A DNA stretch of 64,000 bases from Candidatus Gastranaerophilales bacterium (GTDB lineage Bacteria; Cyanobacteriota; Vampirovibrionia; Gastranaerophilales; Gastranaerophilaceae). Both the position numbers and the translations under genes were made by a program. The notes beneath the pieces are model-generated. The model was given only the letters and a program-made list of their open reading frames with translations, had not been told where the DNA came from and ran no database searches. This document shows positions 52,684-61,209 of this stretch, piece by piece. The stretch spans positions 28,715 through 92,714 of the forward strand of contig CANRHZ010000003.1 of assembly GCA_947630535.1 (NCBI GenBank). Reading direction: 5' to 3'. How positions within the stretch are numbered: the stretch's first letter is position 1; the number at the start of each line of letters is the position of its first letter.

Positions 52684-53606
52684 AAATTTCTTCCCTCTTT
52701 TGAAAGAGATATAAAAAGTGATTCAAGGGCATAATATGGCGCAACAAGAGCTTTAATTTGTTTCTTTGCAAGTTGTATTTTTTTTATATCTTCTAAAATT
52801 AAATTTCCCATATTCGGGTTTATTTCCATAAGAGAATACAAATACTCCTGAAATGAATTAAGAATATCAATCATATCAATATTTTTTTCCTGACTCATAT
52901 CAATTATTTTCTGAATTTTTTCAATTCCTTCTTCTATTTTAAAATCAGGATAACCTGAAAGAAATTCAACTATATCAATTGAACTTTTTTCATATTGAAC
53001 AGGCACCTGAAATACATTTGACCTTGATACTATGGTTGATATTATATCTTCTTTTGAATTGCAAAGAAAAACAAAAGTTACTTTATCGGGGGCTTCTTCA
53101 ACGGATTTTAAAAGCGCATTTGATGCTTCATCCTGCATTATTTTTTTGTTTAAGGGGTATGGGTACCAATTTTCTTTAGGTATTAAAAATCCTTCATGAT
53201 TGAATTTTTTAAGGTTATTTTTTTCTTTTTCGGATAAAGAAGAACTTTTTACGTCCGAAAAAATAAAAAATCTATGGTAATCGCTTGATATATTTATGAT
53301 TGATGTTATTTTTTCAATTTGTTTAACGGATATTACGGTTTTTGTTGAATCCTCTTTAAAATCAAGCGGGGTAACGCTTATAACCGAGGGGTGGTTTCCT
53401 TCTTTAATCCATTTACAGTTTGTGCAACTACAATCCTTATCTTGATTTAGAGAACAATTTAAAATTCTTGAAAGCTCAAGTGAAAAAAAGTAAGAATACA
53501 AAGTGTCGCTTCCTTCAAAAATTATGCTTTGAGGAAATCTTTTTCCCGTTTTAAAAAAGGTTTCAAAGTATTCTTTTAAAAAGCTGTCAAAAATAGGATT
53601 TATCAT
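52680..53606 (-). CDS. holB: DNA polymerase III delta' subunit (HolB-like clamp loader)
   Basis: A 308-residue clamp-loader subunit. A zinc-binding cluster of cysteines (CSLNQDKDCSCTNCKW near residues 36-51), the KIMQDEASNALLKSVEEAP box near 133 and TFVFLCNSKEDIISTIVSRS near 155 with the SRC-like sensor are seen. As in other delta' proteins a functional Walker A is absent. It overlaps holA and the DUF3326 gene by 4 nt each. Confidence 0.88.
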   Translation of the reverse strand: MINPIFDSFLKEYFETFFKTGKRFPQSIIFEGSDTLYSYFFSLELSRILNCSLNQDKDCSCTNCKWIKEGNHPSVISVTPLDFKEDSTKTVISVKQIEKITSIINISSDYHRFFIFSDVKSSSLSEKEKNNLKKFNHEGFLIPKENWYPYPLNKKIMQDEASNALLKSVEEAPDKVTFVFLCNSKEDIISTIVSRSNVFQVPVQYEKSSIDIVEFLSGYPDFKIEEGIEKIQKIIDMSQEKNIDMIDILNSFQEYLYSLMEINPNMGNLILEDIKKIQLAKKQIKALVAPYYALESLFISLSKEGRNL

Positions 53607-54577
53607 TTCATAAACCCTTCCGTGAGCGCAAGCAGGGGTTCTTTTTGCCCCGTTTTTATTTCATATTCTATATTTATAAGGCTTTGTTTGAGTTTTAAAA
53701 TTTCTTTCAATTCTATATTTTTTAGTTTGTTTAAAGCCATTTTAACGGCATATTCATTCTGTCCCGTTTTTTTTGCTATATCAAAACTTGAAAGCTTTTT
53801 TGAATAGATTTTTGTCATCATAAGTTTTGAAAAACCCGACTCTAAAAAGGCAAGTATTTCAAGATAATGAGATTTTAAAAGCATGTTTGAAATTTCATTT
53901 ATTGCATGCGTATAGTTTTTATTTAAAATTAAATCTATTAAGGAAAAAATGTTCTGACTTGCAGGATAAAGGTTATTAACCGCTTCATCCGTTATAAAGT
54001 TATCAGGGTATATATAAAGGCTTATTTTATCAAGGGCGGTATTTAAATCTCTAAAATAAGGGCCAACCCTTCTTATAATATTTTCTAATGTACCGGTGTT
54101 TCCTTTAAGGTTATATTCTCTCATCATTTCTTTTAAAACGGGGAGGATTTTATATTCTTCATAAGGTTTATATGCCAAAAATTCTTTTATTGTTCCTTTT
54201 TTTTGAATTTCTTTAAAAATTTTTTTCCTTGAGTCCGGTTTTTTTCTTTCTCCCCTTTTAATGGGGCAAGTTAAAATGAAGTGTACTCTATCTGAAATTA
54301 AATCAATTGCATTAATAAATTCCTCAATTTGTCTTTCATCAAGGGTAATTTTCTTTGCGCAATCAAGAAAGTATCTATCAGCTTTTACACAGATTATGGT
54401 GTCTGAAAACATTATAGGCTGCGACCTTAAAAGAAAAATAAGTTCGCTAAAGTCGGGGTTGTCCGACATTTTGTAGTTAAGTTCGGTTATATTATCCCCT
54501 AAAACCTTCTTTTTTATACTGTTTATTTCTTTTTCAATTAAAAAGTCTTCTTCGCCCCAAAGAAAAGTTAACGGCAT
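53603..54577 (-). CDS. holA: DNA polymerase III delta subunit (HolA)
   Basis: A 324-residue clamp-loader delta subunit. FLWGEEDFLIEKEINSIK at the N-terminus, LRSQPIMFSDTIICVK near residue 52 and the C-terminal helical domain NIFSLIDLILNKNYTHAI near 210 match the family. It is the first gene of the holA-holB-DUF3326-pilin operon. Confidence 0.9.
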   Translation of the reverse strand: MPLTFLWGEEDFLIEKEINSIKKKVLGDNITELNYKMSDNPDFSELIFLLRSQPIMFSDTIICVKADRYFLDCAKKITLDERQIEEFINAIDLISDRVHFILTCPIKRGERKKPDSRKKIFKEIQKKGTIKEFLAYKPYEEYKILPVLKEMMREYNLKGNTGTLENIIRRVGPYFRDLNTALDKISLYIYPDNFITDEAVNNLYPASQNIFSLIDLILNKNYTHAINEISNMLLKSHYLEILAFLESGFSKLMMTKIYSKKLSSFDIAKKTGQNEYAVKMALNKLKNIELKEILKLKQSLINIEYEIKTGQKEPLLALTEGFMK

Positions 54578-54636
54578 AAAGTTTTTTACCTTTCCATAGT
54601 TATTTTAACTTAAAAAAGGCAAAAAATTTATAAATG

Positions 54637-55587
54637 TTATGATTCTATAAGAAGGCTTGCTCCGATAACTCCCGCATTGTTGCCAAGTTCAGCATGAACA
54701 ATTTCGACACTTGATGCTTGAATTGGCATACCTCTTTTTAAAATAGTTTCTTTTATGGGTTTAAAAAGAATATCCCCTGCATCTGCTATTCCGCCCCCTA
54801 TAATGACCTTTTCGGGATTTAAAAGGTTTATTACGGAAGTCAATCCGAGCCCGATAATTTCGCCCATTTTTGTGTAAATTCTTCTTGCGACGGCATCTCC
54901 CTGAATTGCAGCCTGTGCAATTATATAAGGGCTCAATTCTTCGGTTGCAAGCTCTTTAAATTTTGAAGATTTTCCGCCCTTCATATACTCTTTTGCTTCA
55001 GCTACAATGGCGGGCCCTGAAGCGTATGCTTCAAAACATCCGAAATCGCCGCATCCGCATATAGGTCCTTCGCCCATAGTCATTTTAATGTGCCCTATTT
55101 CCCCTGCGGCATTTTTTGCACCCCTAATCAATTTACCGTTAAATACAAGCCCTGAGCCAATGCCCGTTCCTACGGTTATACAAATAAGGTTTTCAGTACC
55201 CCTTCCCGCACCGTATTTTAATTCGCCCAAAGTTGCGACACGAACATCATTATCGAGCTTGGTTGTAATTTGAAATTTTTCTTCCATAATTTTTGCAACG
55301 GGAATTTCTGTCCACCCGGGCATGTTCGGAAGATGCCTTACAATTCCTTCTTTATAGTCAATTTGTCCCGGAAACCCAAAGCCTATAGCTTCAATTGTGT
55401 CTTTAGAGGTGTTTGTTTCTTTCATGAGTTCTTCAATCGCATTTTGTATATTACCGATTGAATGTTCATACCCTAAATCCGCACGGGTAGGGGTTGTATT
55501 TGAATATACAATTTTACCGTTTAAATCTACGAGCGCCAGTTTAACATTTGTCCCGCCAACATCTACACCTATTCTGTACTTTTTCAT
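54637..55587 (-). CDS. ROK-family glucokinase
   Basis: A 316-residue sugar kinase of the ROK family. The ATP loop DVGGTNVKLALVD is near residue 8, ENLICITVGTGIGSG near 133, the catalytic Asp in KLDNDVRVATLGE near 110, and the ROK zinc motif CGCGDFGCFEAYASG near 175. Glucose is the likely substrate. It is last in the operon running from the hydroxyacid dehydrogenase. Confidence 0.9.
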   Translation of the reverse strand: MKKYRIGVDVGGTNVKLALVDLNGKIVYSNTTPTRADLGYEHSIGNIQNAIEELMKETNTSKDTIEAIGFGFPGQIDYKEGIVRHLPNMPGWTEIPVAKIMEEKFQITTKLDNDVRVATLGELKYGAGRGTENLICITVGTGIGSGLVFNGKLIRGAKNAAGEIGHIKMTMGEGPICGCGDFGCFEAYASGPAIVAEAKEYMKGGKSSKFKELATEELSPYIIAQAAIQGDAVARRIYTKMGEIIGLGLTSVINLLNPEKVIIGGGIADAGDILFKPIKETILKRGMPIQASSVEIVHAELGNNAGVIGASLLIES

Positions 55588-55605
55588 TATGGTTATTTCT
55601 CCTGA

Positions 55606-56976
55606 TTAATTGTTCAAACTGTGGATTGGGGCGGGAATTCTTCCTAATCTGTTTATAAAGACCGAAGAATCGCAATCATGCATTTTCATAATGGGAGCTT
55701 CCCCGAGAAGTCCGCCGAATTTAACCCATTCTCCCGCTTTTTTGCCCCATACGGGAATTACTCTTACGGCGGTTGTTTTCTTGTTTATCATCCCTATTGC
55801 CATTTCATCCGCTATCATGCCCGCTATGGTAGCAGATGGGGTATCCCCGGGAATTGCAATCATATCAAGCCCGACAGAGCATACGCTTGTCATTGCCTCT
55901 AATTTATCTATGGTTAAAACCCCTTTTCTTGCCGCCTCTATCATCCCCGCATCTTCAGAAACGGGGATAAAAGCGCCCGATAAACCGCCCACATAGCTTG
56001 ATGCCATTATTCCGCCTTTTTTAACGGCATCATTTAACATTGCAAGTGCTGCGGTTGTGCCGTGTGCTCCCGCATCTGAAAGCCCCATTGCCTGAAAAAT
56101 TCCCGCAACGCTATCCCCTTCTGCGGGAGTAGGCGCAAGGGATAAATCAATTACCCCGAAAGGTATATCAAGTCTTTTTGCAAGTTCTCTGCCGATAAGT
56201 TCTCCCGTTGTCGTAATTTTAAATGCGGTTTTTTTAATTGTGTTTGCAACTTCTCCGAGGTCGGCTTTTTTATCCATGTTTTCTATTGCCCACCTTACGA
56301 CACCGGGGCCCGAAACCCCGATATTTAATGCGCATTCAGGTTCATTCACACCGCAATAAGCCCCTGCCATAAAGGGGTTATCGGTAACGGAATTACAAAA
56401 ACATACAAACTTTGCAGCCCCTATCCCGTCTTTATCTTTTGTTAATTCTGCCGCCTTTTTAATTATCTCGGCGGTTTTATATACCCCGACCATATTAATT
56501 CCCGCCTTTGAACCCGCAAGATTAACGGAAGAACAAACCCTCTCCGTTGATGCAAGAGCTTCGGGGATGCTTGCCATAAAGCGTTTATCCCCTTCGGTGC
56601 ATCCTTTTTCGACAAGGGCGGAATACCCCCCCAAAAAATCTACCCCGACTTCTTTTGCCGCTTTATCAAGGGTTTTAGCTATGTGAATAAAATCGGGGTT
56701 ATCAACCGACTCCGTTATAATTGAAATCGGAGTAACCGCAATCCTTTTGTTTATTATGGGAATTGAATATTCATCTTCAAGTTCACAGGCACATTTTGCC
56801 AAATTAGAAGCGTATTTTGTGATTTTATCGTAAATTTTAGCGGAGAGCTTTTTTGTATCTGACGAACAACAATCTCTAAGGCTCAAAGAAAGTGTTACGG
56901 TTCTAATATCGAGGTGATGAACTTTTATCATCTCGATTGTTTCCATTATGTTGTGAACATCAAAATCCATGGTCAT
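55606..56976 (-). CDS. PFL-family protein UPF0210 (DUF711)
   Basis: A 456-residue protein of the UPF0210/DUF711 family, distantly related to pyruvate formate-lyase-like folds; no reaction is established. Conserved stretches are [31 protein letters not shown] near residue 134, and [21 protein letters not shown] near 277. It is paired with the ACT-domain gene immediately upstream, an arrangement conserved in many bacteria, so the two probably act together. Confidence 0.9.
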   Translation of the reverse strand: MTMDFDVHNIMETIEMIKVHHLDIRTVTLSLSLRDCCSSDTKKLSAKIYDKITKYASNLAKCACELEDEYSIPIINKRIAVTPISIITESVDNPDFIHIAKTLDKAAKEVGVDFLGGYSALVEKGCTEGDKRFMASIPEALASTERVCSSVNLAGSKAGINMVGVYKTAEIIKKAAELTKDKDGIGAAKFVCFCNSVTDNPFMAGAYCGVNEPECALNIGVSGPGVVRWAIENMDKKADLGEVANTIKKTAFKITTTGELIGRELAKRLDIPFGVIDLSLAPTPAEGDSVAGIFQAMGLSDAGAHGTTAALAMLNDAVKKGGIMASSYVGGLSGAFIPVSEDAGMIEAARKGVLTIDKLEAMTSVCSVGLDMIAIPGDTPSATIAGMIADEMAIGMINKKTTAVRVIPVWGKKAGEWVKFGGLLGEAPIMKMHDCDSSVFINRLGRIPAPIHSLNN

Positions 56977-56994
56977 TTTAAAAGTAAAACCTTA

Positions 56995-57273
56995 TTATAT
57001 AGTGTGCATTCTGTCAAAGATTTCTTTTCTTTGAACCCAAATTGTCATATTTAAGCTTTTGGATGCTTCCGTTAATTTGTCTTTAATTGTGCTGAACGAA
57101 TCGGGGGAATTTGTAATATTGCATAGCATCATCATTACAAAGTAATCCTGCATAATCGTTTGTTTGATATCTTCAATGTTAACTTTGCATTCATTCAATG
57201 TTGTTGCTATTTTTGCAACAATACCCGTTTTATCCTGTCCCGTTACGGTTACGATTATTTTTTCTTCAGTCAT
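56995..57273 (-). CDS. ACT domain protein (UPF0237)
   Basis: A 92-residue stand-alone ACT domain (IIVTVTGQDKTGIVAKIAT, then VNIEDIKQTIMQDYFVMMML), expected to bind an amino acid and regulate its partner. Its ATG shares a base with the stop of the 61-residue gene upstream, and UPF0210 follows. Confidence 0.92.
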   Translation of the reverse strand: MTEEKIIVTVTGQDKTGIVAKIATTLNECKVNIEDIKQTIMQDYFVMMMLCNITNSPDSFSTIKDKLTEASKSLNMTIWVQRKEIFDRMHTI

Positions 57274-57458
57274 TATTTCACATCATCCTTGATAACTATT
57301 AAATTGTTCATTATTTTCATTGCTACCGTTGGCAAAACAACGTCATTTAATCCGTTTGCAATGCTTATAATGCTTCCTGCCTTCAGTGTTTGTTCTTCTC
57401 CTTTATACATAAAGGTATAATCCGTTTTTCTGTCTGAACGAATGGTAATTTTGTCCAT
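57273..57458 (-). CDS. Small uncharacterised protein in the deoC-UPF0237 operon
   Basis: A 61-residue protein (MDKITIRSDRKTDYTFMYKG ...). A beta-strand-rich sequence with LKAGSIISIANGL suggests a small barrel. No family is recognised. It is supported by a GGAA ribosome binding site, the 11-nt gap after deoC and the overlap with the ACT gene. Confidence 0.65.
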   Translation of the reverse strand: MDKITIRSDRKTDYTFMYKGEEQTLKAGSIISIANGLNDVVLPTVAMKIMNNLIVIKDDVK

Positions 57459-57469
57459 TTTTTTCCTTC

Positions 57470-58123
57470 CTATCTGACTAATTGAGTACCGGAACTTGTT
57501 CCGAGTCTTGTTGCGCCTGCATTTATTAAATCAAGCGCAGCCAATTTTGATTTTATTCCGCCCGATGCTTTTACCTCAATTCCTTTTTTTGCCACCGTTG
57601 AATACATCAACCTGACATTTTCTACGGTTGCGCCAACTCCGTCTTTAACAAAGCCCGTAGACGTTTTAACAAAATCAGCCTTTGCACCGACACAGTTTAA
57701 GCAGGCTATTTTAATTTCGGCAGGAGTTAAAAGGTCGGTTTCAAGAATAACTTTCAGTTTTTTATCTTGAGCCGCTTTTTTTTGAAGGGCAATTTCATCT
57801 GCCGCCTTTTGGTAATTCCCCTCTTTTATTGCGCCTATATTAATCACCGTATCAATCTCGTCCGCACCGTCTTGAATGGCTTCTTTAATCTGGCTTAGTG
57901 TCGTTGTTATTTTATTTGCCCCGAGAGGAAAATTCACAACACAAATTACTTTAATGTCTTTGTTTGCTTCTTTAATTAAATCCTTTGCAAGCTTTACATA
58001 ACAAGGGTTTATGCAAACTCCGTAAAAACCGTATTCAACCGCCTCACTAACAAGTTTTTTAACATCTTTTTCGGTACAATCGGGTTTAAGATTTGTATGT
58101 TCTATATATTTTGCTAATTCCAT
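57470..58123 (-). CDS. deoC: Deoxyribose-phosphate aldolase
   Basis: A 217-residue class I aldolase cleaving 2-deoxyribose-5-phosphate. GADEIDTVINIGAIKEG near residue 85, the LETDLLTPAEI strand near 126 and the Schiff-base lysine in DFVKTSTGFVKDG near 151 are present, with the second lysine in EVKASGGIK near 182. Its -10 box lies in the stop codon of the upstream gene, 7 nt before its ATG. Confidence 0.97.
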   Translation of the reverse strand: MELAKYIEHTNLKPDCTEKDVKKLVSEAVEYGFYGVCINPCYVKLAKDLIKEANKDIKVICVVNFPLGANKITTTLSQIKEAIQDGADEIDTVINIGAIKEGNYQKAADEIALQKKAAQDKKLKVILETDLLTPAEIKIACLNCVGAKADFVKTSTGFVKDGVGATVENVRLMYSTVAKKGIEVKASGGIKSKLAALDLINAGATRLGTSSGTQLVR

Positions 58124-58130
58124 AAAAGAA

Positions 58131-58139
58131 ATTATATCA
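58131..58139 (-). promoter_or_regulatory. Extended -10 box of deoC overlapping the upstream stop codon
   Basis: TGATATAAT on the minus strand, seven bases before the deoC ATG. The TAA of the hydroxyacid dehydrogenase is part of TATAAT. A leaderless deoC transcript is expected. Confidence 0.65.
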
Positions 58140-59136
58140 AAACAAGGTTTTTAGCGCTATTTGTAAACTTTAATGAAGAATATAAATTTTCAACGGTAAT
58201 TTCCAATATTCTCTTTTGCGCTTCTTTTGTGTTGTAGGCTATATGAGGGGTTATAATTACATTATCCATATTTAAAAGTTTTCTTGTAATGAAGTAGTTT
58301 TTTAAGCAGCTTTGTTTAACATTATGGATATCAATTGTATTATTTATATCTTCGTATAAAACATTTTCGCATTCAACAACATCCATAGCCGCAAAGCTTA
58401 CTTTTTTATCTGTAAGGGCTTCATAGAGTGCTTCTATTTTAATTATTTCTCCCCTTGCGGTGTTTATTATGATAACTCCGTCTTTCATCATAGAAAACCT
58501 TTGTCTGTCAAACATATAAAGGGTTTCTTTTGTTAAGGGGCAATTTATGCTTATTATGTCAGATATTTTGCAAAGTTCGTCTATCGGTAAATATTGAAAT
58601 TCTTCATCTTTTTTTATGTCGTAATATACAACATTCATAGAAAAACTCTTTGCAATTTGTGCAACTTTTTTCCCTATTGCTCCAAGACCCACAATCCCTA
58701 TAGTTTTTTTGTTCAGCTCAATTCCCTGATATTTTGTATCAAGTATGTTCTGTTTTTTAACATCAAGAGCGGATACAAAAATTTTTCTTGAAACCGACAA
58801 TAAAAGTGCAAAGGTGTATTCCGCTATTGAATAATCACCGTAATGCGGGGCATTGAAAACGGCAATTTTGTTTTCGTTTGCATAAGATAAATCTATATGA
58901 GAGTATCCTACACTCCTTAAAATTATAAATTTCAAATTTTTAAATTTTTCTAAAACACCCTTTGTTAATTCAGAGTCTATAAAGACAGAGAGAATTTGTG
59001 CATCTTGAATATTTTCTTCCACCAAAAATTCTGAATTCAAGCTTCTTTTTATAAAAACCGTTTCAAATTCGGGGCCCAACTTTTCGGTTAAATACTTTTG
59101 TTCTTCGTCTTTAATATCAAAAAATACGGTTTTCAT
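58132..59136 (-). CDS. D-2-hydroxyacid dehydrogenase (D-lactate dehydrogenase-like)
   Basis: A 334-residue NAD-dependent enzyme. The Rossmann motif GLGAIGKKVAQIA is near residue 150, the catalytic Arg in INTARGEIIKIE near 225, the Glu in MDVVECENV near 250 and the catalytic His in ITPHIAYNT near 295. It fits fermentative D-lactate dehydrogenases. A TATTAT box lies seven bases before the ATG, with TATAAT 14 bases before it, so its transcript may also be nearly leaderless. Confidence 0.9.
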   Translation of the reverse strand: MKTVFFDIKDEEQKYLTEKLGPEFETVFIKRSLNSEFLVEENIQDAQILSVFIDSELTKGVLEKFKNLKFIILRSVGYSHIDLSYANENKIAVFNAPHYGDYSIAEYTFALLLSVSRKIFVSALDVKKQNILDTKYQGIELNKKTIGIVGLGAIGKKVAQIAKSFSMNVVYYDIKKDEEFQYLPIDELCKISDIISINCPLTKETLYMFDRQRFSMMKDGVIIINTARGEIIKIEALYEALTDKKVSFAAMDVVECENVLYEDINNTIDIHNVKQSCLKNYFITRKLLNMDNVIITPHIAYNTKEAQKRILEITVENLYSSLKFTNSAKNLVLI

Positions 59137-59184
59137 AATTCAAATAATAAATTATAAAAAGAAAACTTAAATTCCCTATCTTGG

Positions 59185-60291
59185 CTATAATTTAAAATTG
59201 TTTTTTACAAACTCCATTTCTTTTTCCCTTGAAGCTAAACTCCCTTTGTTTAGGATTTTTTCTTTTAGGACCGATTTTAAAATTTTTCCTATAATTTCAC
59301 CTTCAATAAACCCTTCTTCAATTAAATCGCATCCTTTTATATATGTCTTTATATCTTTTAATTCAAGGTATTTAAGGGCATTTTCATCTTTTGTTTTAAA
59401 ATAATAAAAGGCAAGTTGAACCTCATTGAATTTTTTAAAAAATTCATATATTTCAAAATCGTCTTTTAAGGGTGCTTTTATGTAAAAAAACGAATCCAGA
59501 GCCATTATATATATTTTATTTTTTTCTTTTATTTTGAATTTTTTTATTGCATCTTCAAGTCTTTCAATATCTTCAAGCTTAATATCGGTTTTTTTCATCC
59601 ATATTTTATATATTTTATTTTCTAATATCTCAAATAAAATTTTATCTGCCATTTCGCTTTTAAAGATTTTATTTAAGGTTAGATAAATTCTATCAATGCT
59701 CAACCCCTCATTATTAAAATTATCTTTACACTCTTTAATAAGATTTTTTTCAAAATCCCCAAACTCAAAATTAAACCTGTATTTAAAATCAAGCCCTCTT
59801 AAAATTCTTGTCGGATCATCCATAAAAGATTTATTGTGTAAAACCCTTAAAATTCCATCCTTTATATCTTTTTGCCCGAGATAGGGGTCTATAATTTCAT
59901 TGTTTATAATATTTATAGCGATTGCATTTATTGTAAAATCCCTTCTTTTAAGGTCTTTTTCAATTTCCACACCCACAAATTCAACCGAAGGGAGAGCCCC
60001 GTTTTTTTTATAATACTCCGTTCTTGTTGATGCAATGTCATAATTTATTCCCTCAATTTCAACTTTTACCGTGTCAAATTCGGGGTGCTTTGATATAATT
60101 TTAAAACCGCTTTTTTGGCTGAATTCTATTGCACTTCCTTCAATTAAAAAATCAATGTCTTTTATTTTTTTATCAAGGATTAAATCCCTTACAACCCCGC
60201 CTACAATATAGGCTCTATAACCTTGATTGATTGCGTTTTGCCTTACTGTTTCAACTGCTTTTTTTTGCGTTTCGTTTAATTTTTCAAGCAT
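59185..60291 (-). CDS. CCA tRNA nucleotidyltransferase/poly(A) polymerase family protein
   Basis: A 368-residue class II nucleotidyltransferase. The head domain has YIVGGVVRDLILDKKIKDID near residue 29 (catalytic GG and DxD), RRDFTINAIAI near 115 and DDPTRILRGLDFKYRF near 158. The C-terminal tail is shorter than in E. coli Cca. It could add CCA, only the A, or poly(A); the encoded CCA of tRNA-His fits a repair role. Three bases separate it from dtd. Confidence 0.9.
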   Translation of the reverse strand: MLEKLNETQKKAVETVRQNAINQGYRAYIVGGVVRDLILDKKIKDIDFLIEGSAIEFSQKSGFKIISKHPEFDTVKVEIEGINYDIASTRTEYYKKNGALPSVEFVGVEIEKDLKRRDFTINAIAINIINNEIIDPYLGQKDIKDGILRVLHNKSFMDDPTRILRGLDFKYRFNFEFGDFEKNLIKECKDNFNNEGLSIDRIYLTLNKIFKSEMADKILFEILENKIYKIWMKKTDIKLEDIERLEDAIKKFKIKEKNKIYIMALDSFFYIKAPLKDDFEIYEFFKKFNEVQLAFYYFKTKDENALKYLELKDIKTYIKGCDLIEEGFIEGEIIGKILKSVLKEKILNKGSLASREKEMEFVKNNFKL

Positions 60292-60294
60292 AGC

Positions 60295-60738
60295 CTACTC
60301 CGTTTTTTCCAAAACAAAAGTAACGGGTCCGTCATTTATAATTTCAACTTCCATATCCTCGCCAAAAACCCCCGTTTGAATTTTTAAATTCGATTCTTTT
60401 AATTTTGAACAGAAATCCATATAAAATTCATTGGCGGATATCGGGTCTTTTGCGTTATCAAAACTTGGTCTTAAACCTTTTTTGCAGTCTGATGTAATAG
60501 TAAATTGAGAAACAACAAGAATTTCTCCTTTTATATCACAAACCGATAAATTCATTTTATTGTTTTCATCTTCAAAAACCCGCAAATTTAATACTTTATG
60601 AACCATAAAGTCTATAAATTCTTTTTTATCCCATTTTTCAACCCCAAAAAGTAAAACAAGCCCTCTATCTATTTTTGAATAGAGTTTGTTATCAATTTTA
60701 ACGCTTCCTCTTTTTACTCTCTGTAAAACGACTTTCAT
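60295..60738 (-). CDS. dtd: D-aminoacyl-tRNA deacylase
   Basis: A 147-residue DTD that removes D-amino acids (and glycine mischarged on tRNA-Ala) from tRNA. The two signatures SQFTITSDCKKGLRPSF near residue 78 and DGPVTFVLE at the C-terminus form the active site of the dimer. It is co-transcribed with the nucleotidyltransferase. Confidence 0.97.
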   Translation of the reverse strand: MKVVLQRVKRGSVKIDNKLYSKIDRGLVLLFGVEKWDKKEFIDFMVHKVLNLRVFEDENNKMNLSVCDIKGEILVVSQFTITSDCKKGLRPSFDNAKDPISANEFYMDFCSKLKESNLKIQTGVFGEDMEVEIINDGPVTFVLEKTE

Positions 60739-60809
60739 TTTTTTCCCGCTTTTTTTATAAAAATTATTTTACAATAAATCTTTCTTATCTCAAAAAAATA
60801 AACCTGAAT

Positions 60810-60838
60810 TTGATAATTAATCTTTTTTTAAATATAAT
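60810..60838 (+). promoter_or_regulatory. Promoter of rnpB
   Basis: TTGATA (60810-60815), 17 bp, TATAAT (60833-60838), seven bases before the predicted RNA 5' end. Confidence 0.8.
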
Positions 60839-60844
60839 TAATTT

Positions 60845-61209
60845 GAAGCGGGCGGGTAATTGCGCTATATATGCTTGCATAATTGGTTATTCTTTTTTGT
60901 CGGTTTATATGGTGAGGAAAGTCCGAACACCCTAAGTGCAGGATTGCTTGGGAAAGCCAAGTGCGTGCGAACGTGAGGAACAGTGCCACAGAAAAGTAGA
61001 CTATAAAAACATTTGTTTTTATACAGGTGCAACGGCGAGGTAAAAGCTCACCGCCCTTATGGTGACATAAGGGGTCATGGTAAACCCCAATCGGGTGCAA
61101 GTTAAGTTTGCAAGAAGGATTGCACTTTCCGTTCATTTGAAATTGCAAGAAAAAACGCATCAGACAGATGATTACCTTAAACAGAATTCGGCTTATAGCC
61201 CGCTTTTTT
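60845..61209 (+). ncRNA. rnpB: RNase P RNA (bacterial type A)
   Basis: Catalytic RNA that matures tRNA 5' ends. The conserved core is present: GAGGAAAGTCCG near 60914 (P4 5' side), ACAGTGCCACAGAAA near 60980, and CAGACAGATGATTACC near 61161 (P4 3' side). The ends pair as P1 (AGCGGGC at 60847-60854 region with GCCCGCT at 61198-61204), and a T-run ends the gene. Length about 360 nt. It lies between dtd and the histidine kinase and has its own consensus promoter. Confidence 0.95.

Noticed and set aside
60828..61160. 110-codon frame on the minus strand
   Set aside because: It is the reverse complement of RNase P RNA; the conserved RNA core explains the sequence.
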